Origin: Nitrosopumilus sp.
GTDB lineage: Archaea; Thermoproteota; Nitrososphaeria; Nitrososphaerales; Nitrosopumilaceae
NCBI RefSeq assembly: GCF_025699125.1
Contig: NZ_JAILWC010000003.1
Span: forward strand, 62,001 to 126,000
Length of the DNA: 64,000 nucleotides
Reading direction: 5' to 3'
Part shown: positions 9,732 through 18,923 of the stretch, piece by piece
How positions within the stretch are numbered: position 1 is the first letter of the stretch
Layout: every line of letters begins with the position of its first letter
The notes under the pieces: generated by a model
What the model was told of the DNA's origin: nothing
Database searches by the model: none
What the model saw: only the letters and a program-made list of their open reading frames with translations
Program-made: the position numbers and the translations under genes

Positions 9732-10270
9732 TTTTTAGCTTTAATCTCCCCTAAATCCGAATAAATTGGTCCACTAAATGTAAGTTCACTTTTTTTCAAT
9801 TTGAAACTAGTTATTTCTTGAATGCCAAAATCTATCATTTTTTGACTATCCAATTCTTTTGTTATATCTCCTATCTTCTTTTTAATACTAAATATTGTAA
9901 TGTGTGGTTTGAATGGTTTGTCCGGAGAAAATCCTAATGGTTCTAAGACTTTCTCTACTTTTTTTGCTAACTGAATTAACATATTACCTCCATTTTCATC
10001 CGTACCTATCCAAACCACTCTTGGAAATTTAGGTTTCGGGAATGCACCAATTCCTATCAAATTAATATTAAAATTTGAAAACTCAATTGTATTAAGAGCA
10101 TTAATAATTTTCTTAGATGTTTCGTCTGAAATTTCACCTAAAAATTGTAATGTAAAATGCAAATTTTTTACATCAACAGGCTTTGCATCGATCTTAATTT
10201 TATTTTGAATGTTTTTTATAGAATCAATTACTTTATTATTTGAAATTTCTACTGCTACAAAAGTTCGCAT
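9728..10270 (-). CDS. thpR: RNA 2',3'-cyclic phosphodiesterase (2'-5' RNA ligase family)
   Basis: The 180-residue form begins MRTFVAVEI, the usual N terminus of this family, and has the two HxT motifs LHFTLQFLGE and PHITIFSIK. The enzyme opens 2',3'-cyclic phosphates on RNA and can ligate tRNA halves in vitro. The frame is open upstream to an ATG at 10339, but that extra 23 residues (SEKRLVYEVTGNYY...) match nothing in the family and would leave almost no promoter space, so I prefer the ATG at 10268-10270. It overlaps cca by 4 bp. Confidence 0.88.
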   Translation of the reverse strand: MRTFVAVEISNNKVIDSIKNIQNKIKIDAKPVDVKNLHFTLQFLGEISDETSKKIINALNTIEFSNFNINLIGIGAFPKPKFPRVVWIGTDENGGNMLIQLAKKVEKVLEPLGFSPDKPFKPHITIFSIKKKIGDITKELDSQKMIDFGIQEITSFKLKKSELTFSGPIYSDLGEIKAKK

Positions 10271-10342
10271 CACAACATTCTTTGATATATCTTTATAATA
10301 ATTTCCGGTAACTTCATAGACGAGTCTTTTTTCTGACATGTA

Positions 10343-10891
10343 TTGACAAAACTAATTGTATGCCTAACAGGCATGCCTGGTGCAGGAAAATCTACCATTG
10401 CTGAAGGTTTGAAATCAAAAGGATATGATATCATCAATATGGGGAATGCTGTAAGAGAAGAAGCAAAAAAAAGAAATTTAGAATTAACTAGAGCAAATCT
10501 TGGCAAATTAATGCTTGAATTAAGAGAACAGAACGGCCCTGGCGCAGTAGCAGAATTAGTAAAACCACAAATAAAGTCATCTACATCAAATGTGATACTA
10601 ATAGATGGAGTAAGATCAAATGATGAAATTCAAGTCCTAAAAAAATTTGGTACTGTTAAACTATTAGCAATTCACGCTTCAACTGATACAAGATTTGACT
10701 TTCTACAAAAAAGAGGAAGATCCGATGATCCACAAACAAAAGAACACTTTGATGAAAGAGATAATCGTGAATTAGGAGTAGGAATCAGCAATTCAATTGC
10801 TTTGTCAGATTATGCAATTTCTAATATTGGTTTGACAAAAGATGAATTAATCCACAATGCTTATGAAATCATTCAAAGTTGGATAGAATGA
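10343..10891 (+). CDS. UPF0200-type nucleotide kinase-like P-loop protein
   Basis: The 182-residue protein has Walker A GMPGAGKST (10-18), an LID-like region RGRSDDPQT and DxxxRDNRELG, resembling dephospho-CoA kinase/adenylate kinase folds and the archaeal UPF0200 family. The start is TTG. The phosphoryl acceptor is not known. It overlaps the next gene by 4 bp (ATGA), and this pairing (a UPF0200 P-loop protein next to UPF0201) suggests a shared role; archaeal dephospho-CoA kinase is one candidate, not shown. Confidence 0.8.
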   Translation: MTKLIVCLTGMPGAGKSTIAEGLKSKGYDIINMGNAVREEAKKRNLELTRANLGKLMLELREQNGPGAVAELVKPQIKSSTSNVILIDGVRSNDEIQVLKKFGTVKLLAIHASTDTRFDFLQKRGRSDDPQTKEHFDERDNRELGVGISNSIALSDYAISNIGLTKDELIHNAYEIIQSWIE

Positions 10892-11286
10892 AAACTCCTA
10901 ATATTAACTGCAAAATTCAAATGATTACTCCGTTGAATTCATCTGAAGATCCTCAAAAAGTAAAAAAAGCAATTTCAAATATTTTTCCATATTCAACAAT
11001 TAATTCTGACTCTTTTACAATTTCTGCACAATCAAAAGAATTACGATCATTTGAAAAAATTTATGAAGTAATTCATTCAAAAAAGTCTCAAAACGCCTAT
11101 CGCAGATATTTAGAAAGAAATTTAGATAATAATACAACGTGGTTTTATCTCAACAAACAGGCAGCCTTTGTTGAACAAATAGCAATTTGCGAAGAAGCAG
11201 ATGAATCTCCATTGGGCCCAATCAAAGTAATCATCACTTCATCTAATATTGATGAAATAATTGATTGGCTTGTTTTTGGGAATTAA
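10888..11286 (+). CDS. UPF0201-type predicted RNA-binding protein
   Basis: The 132-residue protein starts MKTPNINCKIQM and ends with the conserved-looking DESPLGPIKVII...IIDWL segment seen in the archaeal UPF0201 (COG1325) family, once proposed to be linked to the exosome. The ATG at 10888 overlapping the previous TGA (ATGA) is chosen over an upstream in-frame TTG at 10879. No catalytic motif is visible. Role in RNA metabolism is from family knowledge only. Confidence 0.75.
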   Translation: MKTPNINCKIQMITPLNSSEDPQKVKKAISNIFPYSTINSDSFTISAQSKELRSFEKIYEVIHSKKSQNAYRRYLERNLDNNTTWFYLNKQAAFVEQIAICEEADESPLGPIKVIITSSNIDEIIDWLVFGN

Positions 11287-11370
11287 TCAAACTTGGTTAA
11301 GAAAATTAACTCAATATTGACTATTTTTTTTAGTTTGAATCTAAAATCATTTTTTTAGAATAATTATGAA

Positions 11371-12114
11371 ATGTTTATAAAATTAGGCATAATTGCAGGC
11401 ATTTTGATATTGGGAGGCATGATATTTTCTAATGAAATTGATGTCTTATTTCCTACCACTTCTGCTAGTGTAATTGATTCTTTAAAAAATGACATGTCTA
11501 ATTTTGGTTCGAAAGCATCAGCTTCAGTAGAACAAAGAATTGATGGGTCTGTTGATAAAATTATAGATAAAACAGGCAATACTATCTCTAATGAAATTAC
11601 TCAAACAGGGGAGAAAATTTCCAACGAAATATCTGATGTAAAAGAGTCCTCCCAAAAAATCTTGAAGGAAGAAATCTCTAATTTCAATCCAATTGAATCT
11701 GTTAAGAAAATCTTTTCAACTAACTCAACTTCACAAAATTCAAAATCAGTTGGCTCATCAGTTTTATCATCCTCAATTAATCCTACCACAGTCCAAACAA
11801 ATTCTCCAATAACATATGAGACACTCTCTTTATCAACAAAACAACAATCTGATGATAATATTCTTCTCCACTATTCTGATTCAAGTGGAAAAACAAACAG
11901 CGTTAATGTTGTAATTAGAACTACCGAAAAAGAAATTTTTTCTGGTACTTATTTTACTTCGATGTTTGAAACTACTGTAAATGATGCTTCTGGAATTCCT
12001 TATTTTGTGGATATGATTATTGATCATCAAGACTATGGATTAGTTTCATCATCAGTGTTTAATCCAGGCGATTCTTCTGATTCAAACATTAATGGTGTGT
12101 TTTCACAAAAATAA
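11371..12114 (+). CDS. Membrane-anchored protein with helical repeat region, unknown
   Basis: The 247-residue protein has one N-terminal hydrophobic segment (residues 2-20), then a long Ser/Asn/Ile-rich helical region with heptad-like spacing of NEI/EI(S/T) units (about 45-105), a Ser/Thr-rich linker, and a beta-rich C-terminal domain (about 145-247). It looks like an extracytoplasmic stalked protein anchored by its N terminus. No homologous family is recognised. It is convergent with the sir2 gene with 1 bp between stops. Confidence 0.6.
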   Translation: MFIKLGIIAGILILGGMIFSNEIDVLFPTTSASVIDSLKNDMSNFGSKASASVEQRIDGSVDKIIDKTGNTISNEITQTGEKISNEISDVKESSQKILKEEISNFNPIESVKKIFSTNSTSQNSKSVGSSVLSSSINPTTVQTNSPITYETLSLSTKQQSDDNILLHYSDSSGKTNSVNVVIRTTEKEIFSGTYFTSMFETTVNDASGIPYFVDMIIDHQDYGLVSSSVFNPGDSSDSNINGVFSQK

Positions 12115-12115
12115 T

Positions 12116-12838
12116 TTATTTATTTTTAAACAATGATACAAATTCAGGTAAAGAAATTGTACCTGTATTTCTTATAACCAAAGTCATTTCTGATGACATT
12201 TCAGTATTATCTGGATTAATTTCTATTAATAATGCATTATTTTGTTTTGCATAGATTGGTAATGTATTTGCAGGTGATACCACAAGTGATGTTCCAACTA
12301 TTACCATTAAATCACATTGACTAGCATAAATCATAGCTTTTTGCCAAACATCTTGTGGTAAAGATTCTCCAAACCATACTACATCAGGTCTTAGAATATT
12401 TCCACATTTACACAAGGGCAGAATTTCTGAAATATCTGATGTTATTTCTTCATTAAAATTACAAACTGAACATTTGATCTTAATGATACTTCCATGCAAT
12501 TCTAAAACTTCTGAACTCCCTGCTTTTTGATGCAACCCATCAATATTTTGAGTCAAAACAACAACTTTGACATATTTTTCTAGTTCCGCAATTGCTTTAT
12601 GACCAAGATTTGGTTGTGCTGCAAAAATGTTCTTCCTTCTTTCATTATACCACTCCCAAACTAATTTTGGATTATCATAGAATGCATCAATTGTTGCTAG
12701 TTTCATAGAGTCATGATTTTTCCATAATCCATCTTTTCCTCTGAATGTAGGAATTCCACTTTCTTGAGAAATTCCTGCACCTGTTACAAATACAACTTTT
12801 TTGATATTCTTAATTTGATCTTTAATTAATTCAAACAT
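12116..12838 (-). CDS. cobB: NAD-dependent protein deacylase, Sir2 family
   Basis: The 240-residue sirtuin has GAGISQESGIPTFRG (20-34), the TQNIDGLH NAD site, catalytic His in LELHGS, a four-cysteine zinc site (CSVC and CKCG-type pair), and VVGTSLVV for NAD binding. It removes acyl groups from lysines using NAD; in archaea the DNA-binding protein Alba is one known target. One base separates it from the upstream rnz gene, so it is the last gene of the prs-methyltransferase-rnz-sir2 operon. Confidence 0.93.
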   Translation of the reverse strand: MFELIKDQIKNIKKVVFVTGAGISQESGIPTFRGKDGLWKNHDSMKLATIDAFYDNPKLVWEWYNERRKNIFAAQPNLGHKAIAELEKYVKVVVLTQNIDGLHQKAGSSEVLELHGSIIKIKCSVCNFNEEITSDISEILPLCKCGNILRPDVVWFGESLPQDVWQKAMIYASQCDLMVIVGTSLVVSPANTLPIYAKQNNALLIEINPDNTEMSSEMTLVIRNTGTISLPEFVSLFKNK

Positions 12839-12839
12839 T

Positions 12840-13739
12840 TTATCTTATTTCTATTTCTAAAAGATCTCGCGCAGTTATTACTGAACTATGAATTTTTTTT
12901 GCTTCTTCTAAATGTCCATTTTCATCTTTATATCTTGCTGAAAAATGTGTTAAGATTAAATTTTTTACTTTTGCATTTTTTGCTATAGTAGCAGCTTGTT
13001 TTGCAGTAGAGTGACATGTATCTTGTGCTCTTTGTTTCTCTTCATCTAAAAACGTAGAATCAAAAACTAAATAATCACAATTTTCAAAAAATAATTCTAA
13101 TTCTTTAGTAGGCATTGTATCCCCTGAAATACCAATTTTTTTACCAGGACGTTTTTCTCCCAATACTTGTTCTGGTTTTATTATTTTTCCATTGATTTCT
13201 ATTTCATGTCCATTTTGTAATTCTTTCCATAAATTACCTTCAGGAATTCCTAATTTTTTTGCTTCATCAATATTGAATCTTCCCGGCTTATCTTTTTCTT
13301 CAAATAAATATGAAAATGCTGTTATTGAATGATTTGCTTTGCATGTATAAATTGAAAATTTTTTATCTTCAAAAACTTTACCTTCTTTGATAATTGTAAT
13401 TAATACAGGAAAAGACAATCCGAAATTTAACACTTTGATGTTTGCAGCTATAAATTCTTCAATTCCATTTGGTCCAAAAATTTCTAAAATTTCTGTTCTA
13501 TTTTGCATTGACATTGTTTGTAACAATCCTAGAATTCCAACACAATGATCTCCATGTAGATGTGTAACAAACATCTTCATTTTTTTATTCCATCCCAAAC
13601 CCGATTTCATATAGGAGATTTGTGCGGCTTCTCCTGCATCAAACATTAAAATTTCACCGTCTCTTTCTAGACAGATACAAGATAAACCTCTATTCTCTGT
13701 CGGTTGTGCAGCTGATGTTCCTAAGAATACAAGTTTCAT
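12840..13739 (-). CDS. rnz: Ribonuclease Z (tRNA 3' endonuclease)
   Basis: The 299-residue metallo-beta-lactamase protein has the zinc motif THLHGDHCVGI (H60, H62, D64, H65), a GISGDTMPT segment with a metal-binding Asp, and LTHFSARY near residue 265, all typical of RNase Z. It removes the 3' trailer of pre-tRNA before CCA addition. It overlaps the upstream methyltransferase gene by 4 bp (ATGA). Confidence 0.94.
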   Translation of the reverse strand: MKLVFLGTSAAQPTENRGLSCICLERDGEILMFDAGEAAQISYMKSGLGWNKKMKMFVTHLHGDHCVGILGLLQTMSMQNRTEILEIFGPNGIEEFIAANIKVLNFGLSFPVLITIIKEGKVFEDKKFSIYTCKANHSITAFSYLFEEKDKPGRFNIDEAKKLGIPEGNLWKELQNGHEIEINGKIIKPEQVLGEKRPGKKIGISGDTMPTKELELFFENCDYLVFDSTFLDEEKQRAQDTCHSTAKQAATIAKNAKVKNLILTHFSARYKDENGHLEEAKKIHSSVITARDLLEIEIR

Positions 13740-14683
13740 TTTATCAAAATTGTCCTAGTCAAGCTTTTATGCCTATAGATTTCATATTTTTTTAATCCCT
13801 TTAATCTCAATTTATTATCTAATTCTTTTTTGTACATAACTGCAATTTTTTTACGTTTGGGTAGAATTGAGAAAAACTTCTTTAAGATTACTTCTGGATT
13901 TTCTGATGTTTTTGAAGATCTTCCATATGGTAAATCAGTAACAATCCCATCAAACTCATCCGATATTTTTACTAGTTCTTGAAAATCTGTGTTCAAAATT
14001 CTCGATTTATACCCATTTACCTTGAGATTTTCTTTTGAAATTGTACACATTTTTTCATCAAAATCTAACCCAATTGCATTAATTCCCATGGATTCAGCCT
14101 CTAAGAGAGTCGTGCCTGTACCGCAAAATGGATCACATACAGTTTCCCCCTCCTTTATTCCTACTAAGTTAATCATAGCTCTGGTTAATTTCCAATCTAA
14201 TTCATGAGGATATTTAGTGACCTTTTTTGGTCTATTCTCTTCTTTGATTCTCTTTGAGAATCCAAAAAAATTTTCTTTATCAGTAAAAATCAGATATACA
14301 GTAATGTCAGGATCTTCTAATTTCACTTTTGCATTAGAAAATTTTGAAATCATATCTCCCATAGATCTCTCTAATTCAGAGATATTGAATTGATTTAATG
14401 ACAAATTTATTATTCTACAAACAAAGGTTTTAGCATTTTTTAATACGCCTAAATTTTCCTCATCCAAAAATAAGCCAGACATCTTTCTTAAAATTTGACC
14501 AGAAATTTTTACAAATGATGCACGTTTAGTAATTTCTTCCCAATTAGTTTTTGATTGTATAATTATCAAATTTGAAATAATTTTTATCTTAGAAAATCTA
14601 TCATACATTTTAGATAATGCAATTATTTCATCAGTTGCAAGTTCAAGATGATCTTTAGATAGAATAAAAAAATTTTCTGGCAT
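13736..14683 (-). CDS. tRNA (guanine-N2) methyltransferase, Trm-G10/Trm11-like
   Basis: The 315-residue protein has an N-terminal THUMP-like region and a C-terminal Rossmann methyltransferase with DPFCGTGTTLLEAESMG (SAM loop, near 180) and TDLPYGRSS (catalytic D/N-PPY-type motif, near 248). These match archaeal Trm-G10, which methylates N2 of G10 in tRNA. All three tRNAs in the window have G10. It shares 1 bp with the prs stop (TAATG) and overlaps rnz by 4 bp. Confidence 0.85.
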   Translation of the reverse strand: MPENFFILSKDHLELATDEIIALSKMYDRFSKIKIISNLIIIQSKTNWEEITKRASFVKISGQILRKMSGLFLDEENLGVLKNAKTFVCRIINLSLNQFNISELERSMGDMISKFSNAKVKLEDPDITVYLIFTDKENFFGFSKRIKEENRPKKVTKYPHELDWKLTRAMINLVGIKEGETVCDPFCGTGTTLLEAESMGINAIGLDFDEKMCTISKENLKVNGYKSRILNTDFQELVKISDEFDGIVTDLPYGRSSKTSENPEVILKKFFSILPKRKKIAVMYKKELDNKLRLKGLKKYEIYRHKSLTRTILIK

Positions 14684-15561
14684 TATATTATTGCCTTTGC
14701 AATTGTATTTGAAACATCTACTATTGATGTTTTACCTGGAATTGTATTTGCACTAACAATTTTTGTTACTCCTGATTTCATAATTTTATTTCCTGCATCA
14801 TTCATTAATAGAGCATGTGTACAGGCAACATAAACTCTGTTGCATTTTTGTTTTTTAAGAAATTGCGTAGCCTTAACTATACTGCCCCCAGTGCTAATCA
14901 TATCATCAACTAAAATTAGATCTCTTCCTACAACATCAACATTTTTAGTTTGAATCTTAACCTTGCCTGTTTTTCTATCTCTTTTTTTCTCTAAAGCAAT
15001 GTACTCTGAACCAAATTCCTGTGCAAATTCCTGTGCTCTTTTTTTCCCACCCTGATCAGGTGATACAATTAAAGGATTTTTCAGGCTCAATTTCTTAAAA
15101 TATTGTACCAAATCTGGAATAGCAGTTAGATTTCTTGTTTTTATTCTAAAGTGTTTGAATCCAATTAAACTGTGAATATCAACAGCAATAACTTCTGATG
15201 CGCCAGCACCTTTGAATAACTTACCAATAACTTTCATTGTAACAATTTCCCCCGGCAAAAACTCTCTATCCTGCCTTGCATATCCCATGTATGGAATCAC
15301 GGCAATTACTTGGGATGAAACTTCCTTAGCTTTTGAAATCAAAGATAATGCTTGAATCAAATTAGTATCTACAGGAGGATAAATTGACTGTACTACAACA
15401 GATTTCTTTTTAGATAATTTACCGTTTAGTGTAATCTTACTTTCCCCATCAGCAAAAACCCTAATCTCTGATTTTACAAGATTTGCCTTTATTTTTTTTG
15501 ATAGTTTCCTTGCTAAATTTTCTGATGATTTTCCTGAAATTATTGATATATTACTCAACAA
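14683..15561 (-). CDS. prs: Ribose-phosphate pyrophosphokinase
   Basis: The 292-residue protein has the PRPP-synthase signatures FADGESKI (37-44), YMGYARQDREFLPGE (around 109-123), DIHS, SPDQGGKKRA and the PRPP loop LILVDDMISTGGS (about 214-226). It makes PRPP for nucleotide, histidine and tryptophan synthesis. The start is TTG (TTG TTG AGT). It leads a four-gene operon continuing into tRNA methylation, RNase Z and Sir2. Confidence 0.95.
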   Translation of the reverse strand: MLSNISIISGKSSENLARKLSKKIKANLVKSEIRVFADGESKITLNGKLSKKKSVVVQSIYPPVDTNLIQALSLISKAKEVSSQVIAVIPYMGYARQDREFLPGEIVTMKVIGKLFKGAGASEVIAVDIHSLIGFKHFRIKTRNLTAIPDLVQYFKKLSLKNPLIVSPDQGGKKRAQEFAQEFGSEYIALEKKRDRKTGKVKIQTKNVDVVGRDLILVDDMISTGGSIVKATQFLKKQKCNRVYVACTHALLMNDAGNKIMKSGVTKIVSANTIPGKTSIVDVSNTIAKAII

Positions 15562-15600
15562 GAAAATGAGATCTGATGGGATTCTTAAGTTTTGAGAAGA

Positions 15601-17349
15601 TTAATCCTCTCCACTACCATGACCAATATCCCCAACACCGAATTCATCTACGACCTTGTTTCTTGCCTCATCAAGTTGTTTAATTTCCTCATCCTCACGC
15701 TTTTCATCACCCTGATACACTGTTCTAATTGGCCATGGAATTCTAATATCGTATTTTTTGAATTCTTCATACATAATTATTCTGATATCTGTTTTAGTTT
15801 TGAATTGTGCACCATAATCCCTAACATAGACCCATAATGAAAAATCCAGTGATGAATCATTAAATTTGTTAAATCTTACTATGGGTTGATTTATGTCTAT
15901 GTGGATGTCTTTGTCACATCCACAACTTGGTTTGTTGTTATCCAAATATGGGCATCTTTGCTGTCTAACTAGATGTCTCCCTTTTTCATCTATTACTTCT
16001 TTCATTGCACGTTTACCGATCTTTACTAAAATTGCAGCAACTTGTTTAGGGTTGTTGAGATAAGAAACTCCAACCTCAACAATTGCAGGAACCATTTTGA
16101 TTTCCTTTGAATAGTTAATAATTTGAGAATTAACTAGCTGTCTAGTGGGAATTACTGCATAGGATTCATTCAATGCATCACGAATGAATGTTACTCTTGG
16201 TGTAATTTTGTGAACATATCCATTATACCCAGTATCCAATTGTACACGCTCACCTTCAGCAAAAATCTTATCTTTTCTAATCAAAATATACGCAAAATAA
16301 TTTTGCATGGTTTCTTGTAATGCTAATCCTATACCAATTGCTAATCCTCCTGTTGCTGTTGCTAGTATGATCAAATCTATTCCCCACCAACTAATTACGC
16401 CAAGAACTACTGCAACAAATATTCCAATAGGTAAAATCTGTGAAATAGATTTCGGAAGATCTTTTCTTTTTCGTTTTGCATACCCTGGTGGTTTTGTTCC
16501 AGGAATTATTGGATCAAATCCACCAAATCTTTTTTCTTCTCTCCATGTATCTATGGGAAAAATCTCTTCAACAACTTGCCCAGGTTTTAGCTTTTTTCCT
16601 GATTCATTATTTCCAGTAACACAATCATTGTAATATTTCAGATATTTTCCTCTTTCAGATTTTTTCCATTCTTCAAATGGATCTTTAATTAACTGTTCAT
16701 AGCTTCCAATTGGTAATCCTTTTGTTGTTCTAAATTCCTCAAGAAGTTTCATACCTTCTTCTGTTTTCAGATTTCTTGTAAATTCTTCTTCTATCATTTC
16801 ATCTGGTGTATGTCTTGGAGGCACCCATTTGTAGAATTTATGAAAAAGATCACCATCATCATCTGGGAATCCACGTAATTCCTTCCAAGCTTCAAAGTCT
16901 TCCTTTTCTAAAGTAGACTTTTCTTTTTTACCAAGAGCTACTGGAATTAAATGTGCAATAGAATACCCTATGACAAGAATATTTATCGTGTTTAGGATCT
17001 TTGCAAATGTTTCACTGGGAGTCAAATTTCCATCTTGATATAACGATGTATCATTTTCAAATAGGGCAAATGACTGGATGTACAAATTTACTGATGTAAT
17101 TAGAATAATGGCAAAAAAAGGTAAAACAGCAACTCTTAGAAATCTTGAAAGATGTGGTCGCACATAATTCAGTCTCTGTTTTTTAACCCATTTTGAAAAT
17201 GTACGGTAGATTATCGCAATTCCAATTATGCCTACAATTAATACAATAAATGCTGCCTGAAGCGATTCAGATGAACTGAGTAATTGAGAAATACTCTCAA
17301 ACTGACCTACTTGACTTGAAACTGCATCAATAATTTCATCTTCAGCCAT
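15601..17349 (-). CDS. MscS-family mechanosensitive channel with long cytoplasmic insertion
   Basis: The 582-residue protein has helices at about residues 34-51 and 70-90, another near 120-140, a 150-residue charged loop, then two more helices and the MscS core near 335-360 (GGLAIGIGLALQETMQNYFA), followed by the beta domain with ERVQLDTGYNGYVHKI. A Cys-rich insertion (CPYL...CGCD, around 470-485) is unusual and could bind metal. It is probably an osmotic release valve. It stands alone between prs and kamA. Confidence 0.88.
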   Translation of the reverse strand: MAEDEIIDAVSSQVGQFESISQLLSSSESLQAAFIVLIVGIIGIAIIYRTFSKWVKKQRLNYVRPHLSRFLRVAVLPFFAIILITSVNLYIQSFALFENDTSLYQDGNLTPSETFAKILNTINILVIGYSIAHLIPVALGKKEKSTLEKEDFEAWKELRGFPDDDGDLFHKFYKWVPPRHTPDEMIEEEFTRNLKTEEGMKLLEEFRTTKGLPIGSYEQLIKDPFEEWKKSERGKYLKYYNDCVTGNNESGKKLKPGQVVEEIFPIDTWREEKRFGGFDPIIPGTKPPGYAKRKRKDLPKSISQILPIGIFVAVVLGVISWWGIDLIILATATGGLAIGIGLALQETMQNYFAYILIRKDKIFAEGERVQLDTGYNGYVHKITPRVTFIRDALNESYAVIPTRQLVNSQIINYSKEIKMVPAIVEVGVSYLNNPKQVAAILVKIGKRAMKEVIDEKGRHLVRQQRCPYLDNNKPSCGCDKDIHIDINQPIVRFNKFNDSSLDFSLWVYVRDYGAQFKTKTDIRIIMYEEFKKYDIRIPWPIRTVYQGDEKREDEEIKQLDEARNKVVDEFGVGDIGHGSGED

Positions 17350-17504
17350 TTAGATCACTCTTTGTATTTGTTTCTAGAATACATAGGTTTAACATGAATT
17401 ATTATCACTGTTAAAATTTTTTATTAAACTATTATAAAATTTTAAATTTTTTACGCATAAAAAAACCTGTAACCTTTAACAATAGCAATTACCCTACTAA
17501 CTAG

Positions 17505-18869
17505 GTGACCTATCAAGAAACAATTTGGGATGATTCACCATCTTTAAAATCATACACATTATCAAATTTTCGAACTCTCCCTCAAATTCAGGCTCTTGGA
17601 GAAGAGGCTCAATTTGAGATGGAAGTTGTTGGAAATGTTTTACCTTTTAAAGCAAACAACTATGTTGTTGAACAACTAATTGATTGGAATAATATCCCTA
17701 ACGATCCTATGTTTGTTCTAACTTTTCCTCAAAAGGGAATGTTAAAACCGGAACATTATGAAAAAATGGCAACTGCTTTAAAAAATAATTCAGATAAAAA
17801 AGAAATTACATCTGTTGCAAATGAAATTCGTTTGCAACTAAATCCACATCCTGCAGGACAAATGGAACTAAATGTACCTACATTAAAAGATGGCACTAAA
17901 TTATATGGAATGCAACACAAATACAAAGAAACTTGTCTTTTCTTTCCAAGCCAAAGTCAAACATGTCATGCATATTGCAGCTTTTGTTTTAGATGGCCAC
18001 AATTTGTAGGAATGGATGAAATGAAATTTGCAATGCAAGAAGGAGAACAACTAGTACAATATGTTAGAGAACATCCAGAAATTAGTGATGTTTTGTTTAC
18101 TGGTGGTGATCCTATGATTATGAAGGCAAAAGTTTTTTCAAAATATGTTGATGTTTTATTAGATGCAAAACTTCCAAATCTCAAAACAATCAGGATTGGA
18201 ACAAAGGCCTTATCATATTGGCCATACAAATTTTTGACAGATTCTGATTCTCAAGAAATGTTGGATGTATTTCGAAAAATTGTTGATAGTGAAATTCATC
18301 TTGCAATAATGGGCCATTTTAATCATCTGAATGAATTATCAACTGACGCAGTAAAAAATGCGATTAAACAAATAAGATCAACTGGAGCAATTATTAGAAC
18401 ACAATCTCCTCTTTTAGCACACATCAATGATGATGCTGAAATGTGGGCAAAAATGTGGACCAAACAGGTTCAATTGGGATGTATTCCATATTACATGTTT
18501 GTAGTAAGGGACACTGGTGCTCAACACTACTTTGGAGTTCCATTAGTAAAGGCATATGAAATTTTCAAAAAAGCATATTCTTCAGTTAGTGGATTAGCAA
18601 GAACTGTTCGTGGACCTAGCATGTCTGCAACTCCAGGCAAAGTACATGTTATTGGAACTGCCGATTTACACGATCAAAAAGTAATTGTTTTGAGATTTTT
18701 ACAAGGGAGAAATCCTGACTGGGTACAAATCCCCTTTTTTGCAAAATATGATGAAAATGCAATTTGGTTAGATGATTTGAAGCCTGCATTAACTGAAAAA
18801 TTCTTCTTTGATGAAGAGATGAAAAATTTCAAAAAATCAAATCCTATAGATGACTATCCTGAATCTTAG
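17505..18869 (+). CDS. KamA-family radical SAM protein (lysine 2,3-aminomutase-like)
   Basis: The 454-residue protein has the radical SAM cluster motif C154-x3-C158-x2-C161 (TCHAYCSFCFRWPQF), GGDPMI for SAM binding, and a C-terminal ATPGKVHVIG that may carry the PLP lysine. The family includes lysine 2,3-aminomutase, which starts synthesis of the osmolyte N-epsilon-acetyl-beta-lysine, and EpmB. The residues after the cluster (FRWPQF) differ from typical lysine aminomutase (C-RxC-TR), and no AblB-type acetyltransferase is next to it, so the substrate is open. The start is GTG. Confidence 0.8.
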   Translation: MTYQETIWDDSPSLKSYTLSNFRTLPQIQALGEEAQFEMEVVGNVLPFKANNYVVEQLIDWNNIPNDPMFVLTFPQKGMLKPEHYEKMATALKNNSDKKEITSVANEIRLQLNPHPAGQMELNVPTLKDGTKLYGMQHKYKETCLFFPSQSQTCHAYCSFCFRWPQFVGMDEMKFAMQEGEQLVQYVREHPEISDVLFTGGDPMIMKAKVFSKYVDVLLDAKLPNLKTIRIGTKALSYWPYKFLTDSDSQEMLDVFRKIVDSEIHLAIMGHFNHLNELSTDAVKNAIKQIRSTGAIIRTQSPLLAHINDDAEMWAKMWTKQVQLGCIPYYMFVVRDTGAQHYFGVPLVKAYEIFKKAYSSVSGLARTVRGPSMSATPGKVHVIGTADLHDQKVIVLRFLQGRNPDWVQIPFFAKYDENAIWLDDLKPALTEKFFFDEEMKNFKKSNPIDDYPES

Positions 18870-18923
18870 AATTTATCTGCGAAAATTAATAGAAGGTTTT
18901 TAAAATCAGATTAATACTTTTTA

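Noticed and set aside
10271-10339. Upstream extension of the thpR frame to an ATG at 10339
   Set aside because: The 23 extra residues do not fit the family N terminus (MRTFVAVEI) and would occupy the promoter space of the divergent gene.
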